This document shows, piece after piece, positions 49,370 through 57,409 of a DNA stretch of 64,000 nucleotides; within the stretch, counting starts at the first letter, position 1; each line of letters opens with the position of its first letter. The notes under the pieces were generated by a model that was not told the origin of the DNA, searched no databases, and saw only the letters and a list, made by a program, of their open reading frames with translations. The translations under genes and the position numbers were made by a program. This DNA comes from Gemmiger formicilis (GTDB taxonomy: Bacteria > Bacillota > Clostridia > Oscillospirales > Ruminococcaceae), in contig NZ_JANGCG010000009.1 of assembly GCF_024462815.1 (NCBI RefSeq), forward strand, positions 1 through 64,000, written 5' to 3'.

Positions 49370-51145
49370 TCAGATTACATTATACTCTTTCAGCAGCTTC
49401 TCAACCTCGGTGCCCTCAATCTTCTTCAGGGCCTCCTTCATGGCGAGCTTGCCGACCAGCGGCATCTCCATGTCGGTAATCTTGCGGCCGTCGCGCAGCT
49501 TGACGGTGGCATCCAGCAGGCAGCGGATGTCATACACGCTGCCCCAGACCTCGGGCACGCCACGGTCAACGTTCAGCAGGGTGTACACGGCCTCCATGCC
49601 GGTGCGGATGGAATACTCGGTGGTGAAGATGGTGTCGCGCTTCGTCTCGGCAAACTGGCCCAGGAAGGCGAAGTTCACAGCGCCCTCGGGCACGATGTCG
49701 GGGCGGTCACCCGCGGTGCGCGGCATAAAGAAGGCGTCGATATACGGCATCATGCAGGGCACGGTGTTGGCGCTGTTGGCGGCCATATCCTCAATCTGGT
49801 CCTCAGGCACGCCGATGTGGTACAGCCACTCCATGCAGATTTCCTTGCCGGTGCAGTCACGCATCGGCTTCTTGACGAAGTCGCCGGGCTTGTCGGTGAA
49901 CAGGCCGTAGACCCAGACGCAGAGCTGGTCCTTGGGCTGGTCACGGAACTGCTGCTGACGGTTCAGCGTCCAGCTGAGCAGCCAGCCGGAATCCTGCACC
50001 GTGACAATGCCGCCGGTGACAACCTTGCCGCTGAACGGGTCGCGCTTGCAGATTTTCTTAATATAGGGCACGATGCGCAGATCCAGCGTGGTGATGGTGG
50101 CGCTCATCCAATTGGAGAGCTCGGGGTCATAGCAGAACTTGTCGGGATGGCCGAAGCTCGGGTCCTGCGCGGCAATCTTGCGCCACAGGTCCCAGCCGCC
50201 GCCTTCCTTGATTTCGGGCTTGTAGGGGGCGGGGGTGTTCTGGCTGCCGAGGGTGGAGTTCTCGACACAGCCGCCGTTGGTGATAAAGACGAGATCATTC
50301 TCGGTCAGGTCGATGCTCTCCTCCTGGCCGTCATGCAGCACGTCGATGCGGGTGGCCTGCTTCTTGCCGCCGGCGCAGTCAAAGGCGATGTTGGTGACCT
50401 TGGTGTTGTAGTGGAACTGGACGCCGAAGCCCTCCAGATACTTGACCATCGGCAGAATCATCGACTCATACTGGTTGTAGCGGGTGAAGCGCAGGGCGGT
50501 GAAGTCGGGCAGACCGCCGATGTGGTGGATGTAGCGCTGCAGATAGCGCTTCATCTCCAGCGCGCTGTGCCAGTTTTCAAAGGCGAACATCGTGCGCCAG
50601 TACATCCAGAAGTTGGAGTTCAGCACCTCATCATCAAAGAAATCGGTGATTTTCTTGTCATACAGACCCTCGTCCGGCGTCATGAAGAGCTTCATAATCT
50701 CCATGGCGGCCTTGTCGCTCAGACCGAACTTGCCGTCGGTGTGGGCATCCTCGCCGCGGTTGACGGTGGCGCGGCAGAGGCTGTAGTTGGGGTCGGCCTT
50801 ATTCAGCCAGTAATACTCGTCCAGCACGGTGTGGTTCTCGTCCTCGATGGAGGGGATGGAACGGAACAAATCCCACATACATTCAAAGTGGTTGTCCATC
50901 TCGCGGCCGCCGCGCATCACGTAGCCCAGGTCCTCGTACTTGTAGCCGTCACAGGCGCCGCCGGGGATGGGGTCCTTTTCCAGAACGTGGACGCGCTCGC
51001 CCTTCATCTGGGCATCGCGCACCAAGTAGCAGGCCGCGGACAACGCCGCCAGACCGGAGCCGACAATATAGGCAGACTTGCTGTCAACACCCTCGGGCTT
51101 TTTGGGGGTGGCAAAGGCTTCATAGTTACCGCTGGAATAATACAT
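49370..51145 (-). CDS. ohyA: Oleate hydratase (myosin-cross-reactive antigen family)
   Basis: 591-residue FAD enzyme that adds water to cis-9 double bonds of unsaturated fatty acids (oleate to 10-hydroxystearate), a common detoxification step in gut bacteria. It has the dinucleotide loop IVGSGLAALSAACYL (about 27-41), EKDPIPGGACDG, the family block YVMRGGREMDNHFECMWDL (about 75-93), NEFGFVTNGG-like LVFITNGGCVENS and the C-terminal RRTGMEAVYTLL-like IRTGMEAVYTLLN. Length and motifs match OhyA. CAGGAGG precedes the ATG. It has its own promoter, with a TetR gene upstream on the same strand. Confidence 0.95.
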   Translation of the reverse strand: MYYSSGNYEAFATPKKPEGVDSKSAYIVGSGLAALSAACYLVRDAQMKGERVHVLEKDPIPGGACDGYKYEDLGYVMRGGREMDNHFECMWDLFRSIPSIEDENHTVLDEYYWLNKADPNYSLCRATVNRGEDAHTDGKFGLSDKAAMEIMKLFMTPDEGLYDKKITDFFDDEVLNSNFWMYWRTMFAFENWHSALEMKRYLQRYIHHIGGLPDFTALRFTRYNQYESMILPMVKYLEGFGVQFHYNTKVTNIAFDCAGGKKQATRIDVLHDGQEESIDLTENDLVFITNGGCVENSTLGSQNTPAPYKPEIKEGGGWDLWRKIAAQDPSFGHPDKFCYDPELSNWMSATITTLDLRIVPYIKKICKRDPFSGKVVTGGIVTVQDSGWLLSWTLNRQQQFRDQPKDQLCVWVYGLFTDKPGDFVKKPMRDCTGKEICMEWLYHIGVPEDQIEDMAANSANTVPCMMPYIDAFFMPRTAGDRPDIVPEGAVNFAFLGQFAETKRDTIFTTEYSIRTGMEAVYTLLNVDRGVPEVWGSVYDIRCLLDATVKLRDGRKITDMEMPLVGKLAMKEALKKIEGTEVEKLLKEYNVI

Positions 51146-51210
51146 AGTGTACCTCCTGTGATGATACGGCGTTGGCGTTTGCCGCGCCGTTTGTTGTTTG
51201 CTATGGCCTT

Positions 51211-51239
51211 AGTATACCCGGCGGGGGCAACGGTTACAA
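51211..51239 (-). promoter_or_regulatory. Promoter of ohyA
   Basis: Minus strand TTGTAA (51234-51239), 17 bp, TATACT (51211-51216), about 65 bp before the start codon. Confidence 0.8.
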
Positions 51240-51242
51240 TCA

Positions 51243-51281
51243 GCAAAAAATCCCCTTTGATAAGAATTTTATCAAAGGGGA
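51243..51281 (-). terminator. Terminator or TetR-type palindrome between tetR and ohyA
   Basis: Perfect 13-bp stem TCCCCTTTGATAA (51251-51263) with TTATCAAAGGGGA (51269-51281), followed on the minus strand by ATTTTTTGC. It looks like the terminator of the TetR gene; being a long palindrome just upstream of the ohyA -35 it might also be a TetR operator. Confidence 0.75.
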
Positions 51282-51337
51282 GGAATTGTATAGATTATGG
51301 AGAAAATGTGAAGAAAACAGCTGTCAATGGCATAGAG

Positions 51338-51412
51338 GCACGTAGGGCGGGGGGACCCCACCCCGCCGAAAGCGCGCGGCGGGATGCCGTTCGCGGGCAA
51401 TCCTGCCTATAA
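51338..51412. repeat. GC-rich repeat after tetR-type gene
   Basis: CGTAGGGCGGGGGGACCCCA (51341-51360) and CCCGCCGAAAGCGCGCGGCG, an inverted relative of 53044-53078 and 9818-9850. Confidence 0.65.
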
Positions 51413-51417
51413 AACCA

Positions 51418-51981
51418 CTACTCTTTATCAATCCGGCAGGCATTCAGGGACTTGGTGATGTCGCCGTGTATCAGGGTCGAAACGCGCTCCACAAGGTCGG
51501 CGGGGGCGGTTTTCATGCCGGTGCGCACCCATTCCAGCGTCAGGCCCACAAAGGCGTATTTGTAAAAGTTGGCGATGAACTCCTTGTCCTCGGGGCGCAC
51601 CGTCATACCGGCGGCCTTCTCCTCCACCACGCCAATCATCAGGTCATAGGTCAGGCTGTAGAGGTAGCTTTCCAGATGCTCGCGGCTGATGGAATGATAG
51701 ACCTTGGTAAAGAAAACCTTGTCCTTCTGCACGGCTTGCAGTATCTGCAAAAAGCCCTGCTGCCATGTATCATAGGTTTTCTGCCCGGCCAGCGCGCGGG
51801 CGGCGCTCTCCACACAGGCCCACTCCACCAGATCATAGATGTCCTTGAAATGGTAGTAGAAGGTCATACGGTTCACACCGCAGTGCTCGGTCAGGTCGGT
51901 CACGGTGATTTTGTCCAGCGGCTTCTCGGTCAGCAGCTCCTTCAGGGATTGAACCAGAGCGCGTTTGGTCATTTGGGACAT
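51418..51981 (-). CDS. TetR-family transcriptional regulator
   Basis: 187 residues. N-terminal helix-turn-helix DKITVTDLTEHCGVNRMTFYYHFKDIYDLV (in part, about 20-48); the C-terminal ligand domain resembles the TetR_C_8 type found in DhaS-like regulators. AAGGAG lies before the ATG. It is located directly upstream of oleate hydratase on the same strand with a terminator-like palindrome between, so it may regulate the fatty-acid response. The ligand is unknown. Confidence 0.9.
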   Translation of the reverse strand: MSQMTKRALVQSLKELLTEKPLDKITVTDLTEHCGVNRMTFYYHFKDIYDLVEWACVESAARALAGQKTYDTWQQGFLQILQAVQKDKVFFTKVYHSISREHLESYLYSLTYDLMIGVVEEKAAGMTVRPEDKEFIANFYKYAFVGLTLEWVRTGMKTAPADLVERVSTLIHGDITKSLNACRIDKE

Positions 51982-52154
51982 AAGGCAGCTCCTTGTTAAA
52001 AGTATACCCTGATTATACCGGAAATTTATGAATTTTTAAACCCCCATACCCGGTCATACAGCGCTATAACGCGCTCCCGCGGGAGAAAATAGTGGATGAG
52101 CAGCGCCGCAATGCCCAGCCCCAGAAACAGCGCCAGCCGACGCGCAAGAAAAAA

Positions 52155-52183
52155 TTGCGCGGCGGGGCGGTTTGTGGTATAAC
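52155..52183 (+). promoter_or_regulatory. Promoter of the NUDIX gene
   Basis: TTGCGC (52155-52160), 17 bp, TATAAC (52178-52183) with upstream TGTGG. Confidence 0.72.
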
Positions 52184-52218
52184 GTGGGTACTACTTATAT
52201 GTAAGGGAGTGCTTACCA

Positions 52219-52791
52219 ATGCCCGAAATGCTGGATATTGTGGACGAGAACGGTCTGCCCACCGGCCGCGCTGTGCCGCGCACGCAGGCCCACGCCGAGG
52301 GACTGCGCCACCGCACAAGCCACGTGTGGATTCTGCGCAAAAAACAGGGGCGCGTACAGGTGCTTTTGCAGATGCGCTGTGCCGCCAAGGATTCCTACCC
52401 CGGGTGCTATGATATTTCGTCAGCCGGGCACATCCCGGCGGGTGCTGAGTTTGTGGAATCCGCCCTGCGGGAGCTGAAGGAGGAACTGGGCGTGGACGCC
52501 ACCTCCGCCGACTTGCAGGAGTGCGGCCTGCGGCGGTTCCATTTTGAGGCGGAATTTCACGGCAAGCCGTTTAAGGATAACCAGGTCAGCAAGGTGTTCT
52601 GCCTCTGGCTTGACCGCGAGGCGGAGGACTTTACCGTGCAGAAATCCGAGATAGACTATGTGCGGTGGTTTGACTTGGACGAGGCCCTCCGGGACGTTGC
52701 ACAGGGCGCAATACCGAACTGTATATTTATGGAGGAGCTGGAGATGGTGAAGAAGGCCGCGGAAAGGGCTAAATTGTCTGGCGGGAAATAA
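52219..52791 (+). CDS. NUDIX hydrolase
   Basis: 190 residues. The Nudix box GAEFVESALRELKEELGV (about 76-93; G-x5-E-x7-REL-x-EE-x-GV) is intact. The N-terminus MLDIVDENGLPTGRAVPR is typical of the YfcD/Idi-like branch of Clostridia, which hydrolyses nucleoside diphosphate-linked or isoprenoid-type diphosphates; the true substrate is unknown. AAGGGAG precedes the ATG. It is followed by a small unrelated membrane gene. Confidence 0.9.
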   Translation: MPEMLDIVDENGLPTGRAVPRTQAHAEGLRHRTSHVWILRKKQGRVQVLLQMRCAAKDSYPGCYDISSAGHIPAGAEFVESALRELKEELGVDATSADLQECGLRRFHFEAEFHGKPFKDNQVSKVFCLWLDREAEDFTVQKSEIDYVRWFDLDEALRDVAQGAIPNCIFMEELEMVKKAAERAKLSGGK

Positions 52792-52824
52792 AAGGCGGAT
52801 AAATCGGAAGTTGTGGAGGTGCCT

Positions 52825-53025
52825 ATGAGCAGGAAAGTTAGATTGTGCGCAATTATTGTGTTTATAATAGCTTTAATCATTTCAATAATCCGTATTTTGA
52901 TTGATTTCAATTATGGAATAGAAAGAATCAGTCCACTTATCCCGGTACTTGATATTGCAAGTGCTATTGTGTGGGTAATTTGTATTGTTGTTAATTGCGT
53001 TCTGTATCAAAAGAAAGATAGATGA
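52825..53025 (+). CDS. Small AT-rich two-helix membrane protein of unknown function
   Basis: 66 residues from ATG 52825 (TGGAGG 6 nt upstream): a short basic N-terminus, a helix about 7-27, an acidic/aromatic loop, a second helix about 40-60, and a KKDR tail. The coding sequence is clearly AT rich with codons (ATA, AAT, TTT) rare in its neighbours, which suggests recent acquisition. No family recognised. It could be co-transcribed with the NUDIX gene. Confidence 0.6.
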   Translation: MSRKVRLCAIIVFIIALIISIIRILIDFNYGIERISPLIPVLDIASAIVWVICIVVNCVLYQKKDR

Positions 53026-53039
53026 CAATTCAAGTTTGT

Positions 53040-53110
53040 AGCACGCTTTCGGCGGGGTGGGGGCACCCCGCCCTACGGATGTCCATCAACGGTTGACCGG
53101 CCACTATGGG
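53040..53110. repeat. GC-rich repeat upstream of the arg operon
   Basis: CGGCGGGGTGGGGGCACCCC (53050-53069) then GCCCTACGGATGTCCATCAA, nearly identical to 9820-9861. Confidence 0.75.
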
Positions 53111-53176
53111 CGGGATCTCACCCGGCAGTGGGCCGCTGTTGGACATCCCTTGTGTTGCAAAAACTGCAATTTTATG

Positions 53177-53235
53177 TTGCCTATAAGAGAAAGCCGTGGT
53201 ATAATACAGGTGTCGGCAGGGTGAATACATATACT
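53177..53235 (+). promoter_or_regulatory. Distal arg promoter P1 with imperfect ARG box
   Basis: TTGCCT (53177-53182), 17 bp, TATAAT (53200-53205) with extended TG; 16 bp later TGAATACATATACT (53222-53235), which keeps the left half-site of the ARG box TGAAT-N4-ATTCA but only part of the right half. Confidence 0.6.
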
Positions 53236-53336
53236 GTTGCATATTTTTGCAGCGAAACCGCGCATAAATGTATAAGTATCCGTTAATTTGCCCAAAAACA
53301 ACCCAAAAATAGAAAATCCTTTGGCGGATTTACTAC

Positions 53337-53391
53337 TTGCAAAATGTATAAAAGAGTGTATAATATACAGCAATGAATGAATAAATATTCA
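53337..53391 (+). promoter_or_regulatory. Proximal arg promoter P2 with perfect ARG box (ArgR operator)
   Basis: TTGCAA (53337-53342), 16 bp, TATAAT (53359-53364); the perfect palindrome TGAATAAATATTCA (53378-53391) lies just downstream, over the start of transcription. ArgR/AhrC bound there with arginine would block initiation. No argR gene is in the window. Confidence 0.85.
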
Positions 53392-53453
53392 AGATGCGCG
53401 GCAGGCATCCCATCCCGCGGGCCTTGATAAATACCAGAGAGGGGAATATTATC

Positions 53454-54692
53454 ATGAAAAAGGATAAGAAAGACATCAAAAAAGTGGTTCTGGCCTATTC
53501 CGGCGGTCTGGATACCTCTATCATCATTCCCTGGCTGAAGGAAAACTACAACAACTGCGAGGTTGTCGCGGTTTCCGGTGACGTGGGTCAGGGCACCGAG
53601 CTGGACGGTCTGGAGGAGAAGGCCCTCAAGACCGGCGCCTCCAAGCTGTATGTCCTCGACCTGAAGAAGGACTATGTGGAAAACTACATCTGGCCCTGCC
53701 TGAAGGCTGACGCCAAGTATGAGGATTACCTGCTGGGCACTTCCCATGCACGTCCCTGCATCGCCGCCGCGCTGGCAGAGATTGCCAAGAAGGAGAACGC
53801 GGACGCTATCTGCCACGGCTGCACCGGCAAGGGCAATGACCAGGTGCGTTTTGAACTGACCCTCAAGGCACTGGCCCCCGATATGGCCATCATCGCCCCG
53901 TGGCGTGAGTGGAATATCAAGAGCCGTGACGAGGAGATCGACTACGCCGAGGCCCACAACATTCCGCTGAAAATCAACCGTGAGACGAACTATTCCAAGG
54001 ACAAGAACCTGTGGCACCTGAGCCATGAGGGCCTTGACCTCGAGAAGCCGTCTCTGGAGCCGCAGTACAACAAGCCCGGCTTCCTCGAGCTGGGTGTCTC
54101 CCCGGAGCAGGCCCCCGACAAGCCGACCTACGTCAAGATTCACTTTGAGAAGGGCATCCCCACCGCCGTGGACGGCGTTGAGATGGACGGCGTCACGCTG
54201 ATTGAGCACCTGAACAAGCTGGGTGGTGCGAACGGCATCGGCTTGCTGGACATTGTTGAGAACCGTCTGGTCGGCATGAAGAGCCGCGGCGTCTATGAGA
54301 CCCCCGGCGGTGCCATCCTGTACAAGGCACACGATGTGCTGGAGACCATCACGCTGGACAAGGAGTCCATGCACTTCAAAACACAGCTGGCCCAGAAGAT
54401 GGGCGAACTGGTCTACAACGGCCAGTGGTTCACCCCGCTGCGGGAGGCCATCAGCGCCTTTACCGATGATCTGCAGAAAACCGTCACCGGCGATGTGACC
54501 TTGAAGCTGTACAAGGGCAATATGATCAACGCCGGCGTCACCAGCCCGTACACCCTGTACGATGAGCAGACGGCCTCCTTCGGTGAGGATGACGATTACA
54601 ACCAGGCCGATGCAAACGGCTTCATCAATCTGTTTGGTCTGCCCATCGCCGAGCGCGCTAAGCTGGCGAAGAACTGGCCGACCGAAGAATAA
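53454..54692 (+). CDS. argG: Argininosuccinate synthase
   Basis: 412 residues. Joins citrulline and aspartate using ATP, the penultimate step of arginine synthesis. PP-loop [16 protein letters not shown] (about 13-28), [16 protein letters not shown], the [15 protein letters not shown] block (about 121-135) and the [12 protein letters not shown] segment are all typical. The ATG at 53454 has GAGAGGGG upstream. First gene of argGHCJBDF, controlled by two promoters with ARG boxes. A hairpin resembling a weak terminator follows. Confidence 0.97.
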   Translation: MKKDKKDIKKVVLAYSGGLDTSIIIPWLKENYNNCEVVAVSGDVGQGTELDGLEEKALKTGASKLYVLDLKKDYVENYIWPCLKADAKYEDYLLGTSHARPCIAAALAEIAKKENADAICHGCTGKGNDQVRFELTLKALAPDMAIIAPWREWNIKSRDEEIDYAEAHNIPLKINRETNYSKDKNLWHLSHEGLDLEKPSLEPQYNKPGFLELGVSPEQAPDKPTYVKIHFEKGIPTAVDGVEMDGVTLIEHLNKLGGANGIGLLDIVENRLVGMKSRGVYETPGGAILYKAHDVLETITLDKESMHFKTQLAQKMGELVYNGQWFTPLREAISAFTDDLQKTVTGDVTLKLYKGNMINAGVTSPYTLYDEQTASFGEDDDYNQADANGFINLFGLPIAERAKLAKNWPTEE

Positions 54693-54713
54693 GCGAACGA
54701 ACGCCAAATAAGC

Positions 54714-54752
54714 AACCGCCAAGGGGCGTGCAAACCCTTTGGCGGTTTTGGT
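54714..54752 (+). terminator. Possible partial terminator after argG
   Basis: AACCGCCAAGGG (54714-54725) with CCCTTTGGCGGTT (54735-54747), one bulged base, then TTTGGTG. It may reduce read-through from argG into argH. Confidence 0.6.
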
Positions 54753-54763
54753 GTTACTAAAAA

Positions 54764-54976
54764 AGATAAAAGATAATAGATAAAAGATAATCAAAAATGT
54801 GGAGTTTTGGCCTGAGGCCAAAAAAGCGTAGGGGCGCATTCCATATGCGCCCGTCAACAGGCAGACGATCTGCGGGCACATATAGAATGCGCCCCTACGG
54901 AGGCAGAGAATTTTTGAGCGGAGCGCAGCGACGCGATCCACCAGATTTATTATCTATTATCTTTTATCTATTATCT
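54764..54976. repeat. MITE-like element, copy 3, in argG-argH gap
   Basis: Arms 54764-54798 and 54945-54976 are inverted repeats of AGATAATAGATAAAAGATAA type. The core hairpin GTTTTGGCCTGAGGCCAAAA (54803-54822) is followed by a nested GC palindrome, GTAGGGGCGCATTCCATATG (54828-54847) pairing with ATAGAATGCGCCCCTAC (54883-54899). The right arm lies 8 bp before the ACGGAGG ribosome site of argH. No gene in this 303-bp gap. Confidence 0.82.
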
Positions 54977-54995
54977 AAAAAACGGAGGTTTCACT

Positions 54996-56372
54996 ATGCC
55001 CCAACTTTGGCAGGGCCGGGCCAGCAAGGCCGTTGACAGCCGCGTAAACGATTTCAATTCCTCCATCCGCTTTGATGCGCGGATGATTGAGCAGGATATA
55101 CAGGGCAGCCTTGTCCACTCGGCCATGCTGGGGCGTCAGGGCATTATTTCCCAGCAGGATGTGGACGATATTCACAAAGGCCTGCACTCGATTCTGGACG
55201 ATTTGCACAGCGGTGCGCTGGAAATTGACCCCAACGCCGAGGATGTGCACACCTTTGTGGAACAGACGCTGACTGCCCGCGTGGGCGATGCCGGCAAGCG
55301 GCTGCACACCGGCCGCAGCCGCAATGACCAGGTGGCGCTGGACATCCGGCTGAATCTGCGCGCGGCGAGCGAGCATATCCAAGGCCAGATCAGAGAGCTG
55401 ATTGCCGTGCTGTGCGAGCAGGCCGAGAAGGGCGCGGGCTATGTTATGCCCGGCTACACCCACCTGCAGCGTGCCCAGCCGGTGACCTTCGGCCACCAGC
55501 TGATGGCCTACGCATGGATGCTGCTGCGCGATCTGGGCCGTATGCAGGATGCCACCCGCCGCATGGATGCCGAGTGCCCGCTGGGTTCCGGCGCGCTGGC
55601 GGGCACAACCTACCCGCTGGACCGCTTCTATACCGCCGAGCAGCTGGGCTTTGCCGCGCCGTGCGGCAACTCGATTGACGGCGTCTCTGACCGGGATTTC
55701 TGCATTGAGCTGTGCAGCGCCATGGCCACCTGCATGATGCACCTCTCCCGCCTGAGCGAGGAGATTATCCTCTGGTGCAGCTGGGAGTTCAAGTTCATCG
55801 AGCTGGACGATGCGTTTACCACCGGCTCCTCCATTATGCCGCAGAAGAAAAACCCCGATGTGACCGAGCTGATTCGCGGCAAGACCGGCCGCGTCTACGG
55901 CGATTTAAACACGCTGCTGGTTATGATGAAGGGCATCCCTCTTGCGTATGACAAGGATATGCAGGAGGACAAGGAGGCTATTTTTGACGCGGTGGATACG
56001 CTGGAGCTCTGCCTGCGCACCGTCACGCCGATGCTGGCTACCATGACCCCGCTGCCCGCCAATATGCGCCGCGCCGCCGCCAAGGGCTTTATCAACGCCA
56101 CCGACTGTGCCGACTACCTGACCAAGAAGGGGATGCCCTTCCGCGATGCCTACAAGTGCACCGGCACGATGGTGGCTGCCTGCATCCGCGAGGGCAAGAC
56201 GCTGGAAGAGCTGACGCTGGACGAGTTCAAGCAGTACAGCGATTTGTTTGCCGAGGACGTGTATACGGCCATTGACCTGACCACCTGCTGCGAGGGCCGC
56301 ACCAGCTACGGCGGCCCGACAAAGGCGAGTGTGATGGAGCAGATTCGTGCGGTGAAGGAGAAGCTGAAATAA
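54996..56372 (+). CDS. argH: Argininosuccinate lyase
   Basis: 458 residues. Splits argininosuccinate into arginine and fumarate. It has family blocks GKRLHTGRSRNDQVALDIRL (about 105-124), PGYTHLQRAQPVTFGH and the flexible signature GSSIMPQKKNPDVTELIRGK (about 278-297) carrying the catalytic Ser. Usual length. CGGAGG precedes the ATG. It stands directly behind repeat copy 3 and is followed by a short GC hairpin before argC. Confidence 0.97.
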   Translation: MPQLWQGRASKAVDSRVNDFNSSIRFDARMIEQDIQGSLVHSAMLGRQGIISQQDVDDIHKGLHSILDDLHSGALEIDPNAEDVHTFVEQTLTARVGDAGKRLHTGRSRNDQVALDIRLNLRAASEHIQGQIRELIAVLCEQAEKGAGYVMPGYTHLQRAQPVTFGHQLMAYAWMLLRDLGRMQDATRRMDAECPLGSGALAGTTYPLDRFYTAEQLGFAAPCGNSIDGVSDRDFCIELCSAMATCMMHLSRLSEEIILWCSWEFKFIELDDAFTTGSSIMPQKKNPDVTELIRGKTGRVYGDLNTLLVMMKGIPLAYDKDMQEDKEAIFDAVDTLELCLRTVTPMLATMTPLPANMRRAAAKGFINATDCADYLTKKGMPFRDAYKCTGTMVAACIREGKTLEELTLDEFKQYSDLFAEDVYTAIDLTTCCEGRTSYGGPTKASVMEQIRAVKEKLK

Positions 56373-56402
56373 AGCCTTCCCCCGCAGGGGGGAGCCGATA
56401 GG
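56371..56402 (+). repeat. Short CTTCCCCC hairpin in argH-argC gap
   Basis: GCCTTCCCCC (56374-56383) with GGGGGGAGCC (56388-56397). Same family as 36226 and 57361. Confidence 0.65.
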
Positions 56403-56415
56403 GAGTGGACAAACT

Positions 56416-57357
56416 ATGGGAAAGTACAAAATTTTCGTCGATGGGTCCTCCGGCACGACGGGGCTGCGGATTGCGGACCGGCTGGCGGAGCGTGAGGAAT
56501 TTGAGATACTGAAAATCTCGGCGGCGGACCACAAGGACGTCCACGCCCGTGCGGCGGTCATCAACGAGAGCGACCTCTCGTTCCTCTGCCTGCCGGACGA
56601 TGCGGCGCGGGAGGTTGTGCCACTGCTGCGGGAGGATGTGCGGATTCTGGACACCAGCACGGCGCACCGCACCGCACCCGGTTGGATATACGGCCTGCCG
56701 GAACTGCACAGCACCCGCGAGGCACTGAAAACCGCCACCCGCGTGGCGGTGCCCGGCTGCCACGCCACCGGGTTTATTGCGCCGGTGGCCCCGCTGGTCG
56801 AACTGGGCATTATCCCCAAAACGGCGCATCTGAGCGTGACGAGTCTGACCGGGTATTCCGGCGGCGGCAAAAAGATGATTGCCGAGTACGAGGCCGAGCG
56901 CGTCAACACCGCGCTGAACGCCCCGCGCCCCTACGGTCTGGCCCTGCACCACAAACATCTGCCCGAGATGGCCGCGATTACCGGCCTTGCCACGGCACCC
57001 AACTTTGTGCCTGTGGTGGCCGACTATTACGCGGGCATGGAAACGATGATTCCGCTGGATTTGACGGCGCTGGGCATCTCGGCCCCGAAGGTGGCCGCGG
57101 CGCTGACCGAGTATTACGCCGGGCAGCCGATGATTAAGGTGCACCCCCTGTGCGAGGGCACCGACGGCGGCTTCCTTGCGGCCAACAAGCTGGCCGGTAA
57201 GGACACGCTGGAGATCTTCTGCCTGGCCAACCCCGACGAAACCCAGATGCAGCTTATCAGCCTGTTTGACAACCTTGGCAAGGGCAGCTCCGGCGCAGCC
57301 GTGCAGTGTATGAACCTGATGCTGGGGCTGGAGGAGACGAAAGGGCTGGCAAGATGA
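56416..57357 (+). CDS. argC: N-acetyl-gamma-glutamyl-phosphate reductase (type 2)
   Basis: 313 residues, the shorter type-2 form. NADPH-dependent reduction of N-acetylglutamyl phosphate. N-terminal loop DGSSGTTGLRI (about 9-19), LPDDAAREVV, and the catalytic cysteine in VPGCHATGFIAP (about 113-124), then SGGGKKMI. GGGAG precedes the ATG at 56416. Within the arginine operon, between argH and argJ. Confidence 0.95.
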   Translation: MGKYKIFVDGSSGTTGLRIADRLAEREEFEILKISAADHKDVHARAAVINESDLSFLCLPDDAAREVVPLLREDVRILDTSTAHRTAPGWIYGLPELHSTREALKTATRVAVPGCHATGFIAPVAPLVELGIIPKTAHLSVTSLTGYSGGGKKMIAEYEAERVNTALNAPRPYGLALHHKHLPEMAAITGLATAPNFVPVVADYYAGMETMIPLDLTALGISAPKVAAALTEYYAGQPMIKVHPLCEGTDGGFLAANKLAGKDTLEIFCLANPDETQMQLISLFDNLGKGSSGAAVQCMNLMLGLEETKGLAR

Positions 57358-57358
57358 A

Positions 57359-57392
57359 AAAAGGCTTCCCCCAAGGGGGAAGGCATTTTAGA
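57359..57392 (+). repeat. Short CTTCCCCC hairpin in argC-argJ gap
   Basis: AAGGCTTCCCCC (57361-57372) with GGGGGAAGGC (57375-57384) then ATTTTAG; a compact hairpin with a weak T-run. Confidence 0.7.
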
Positions 57393-57409
57393 AAGTAGAG
57401 GGGATACAT

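Noticed and set aside
54764..54976. AT-rich block as a replication origin or DnaA-box region
   Set aside because: The AT-rich arms occur in six intergenic places as inverted repeats; no TTATNCACA cluster and no dnaA/dnaN genes are near.
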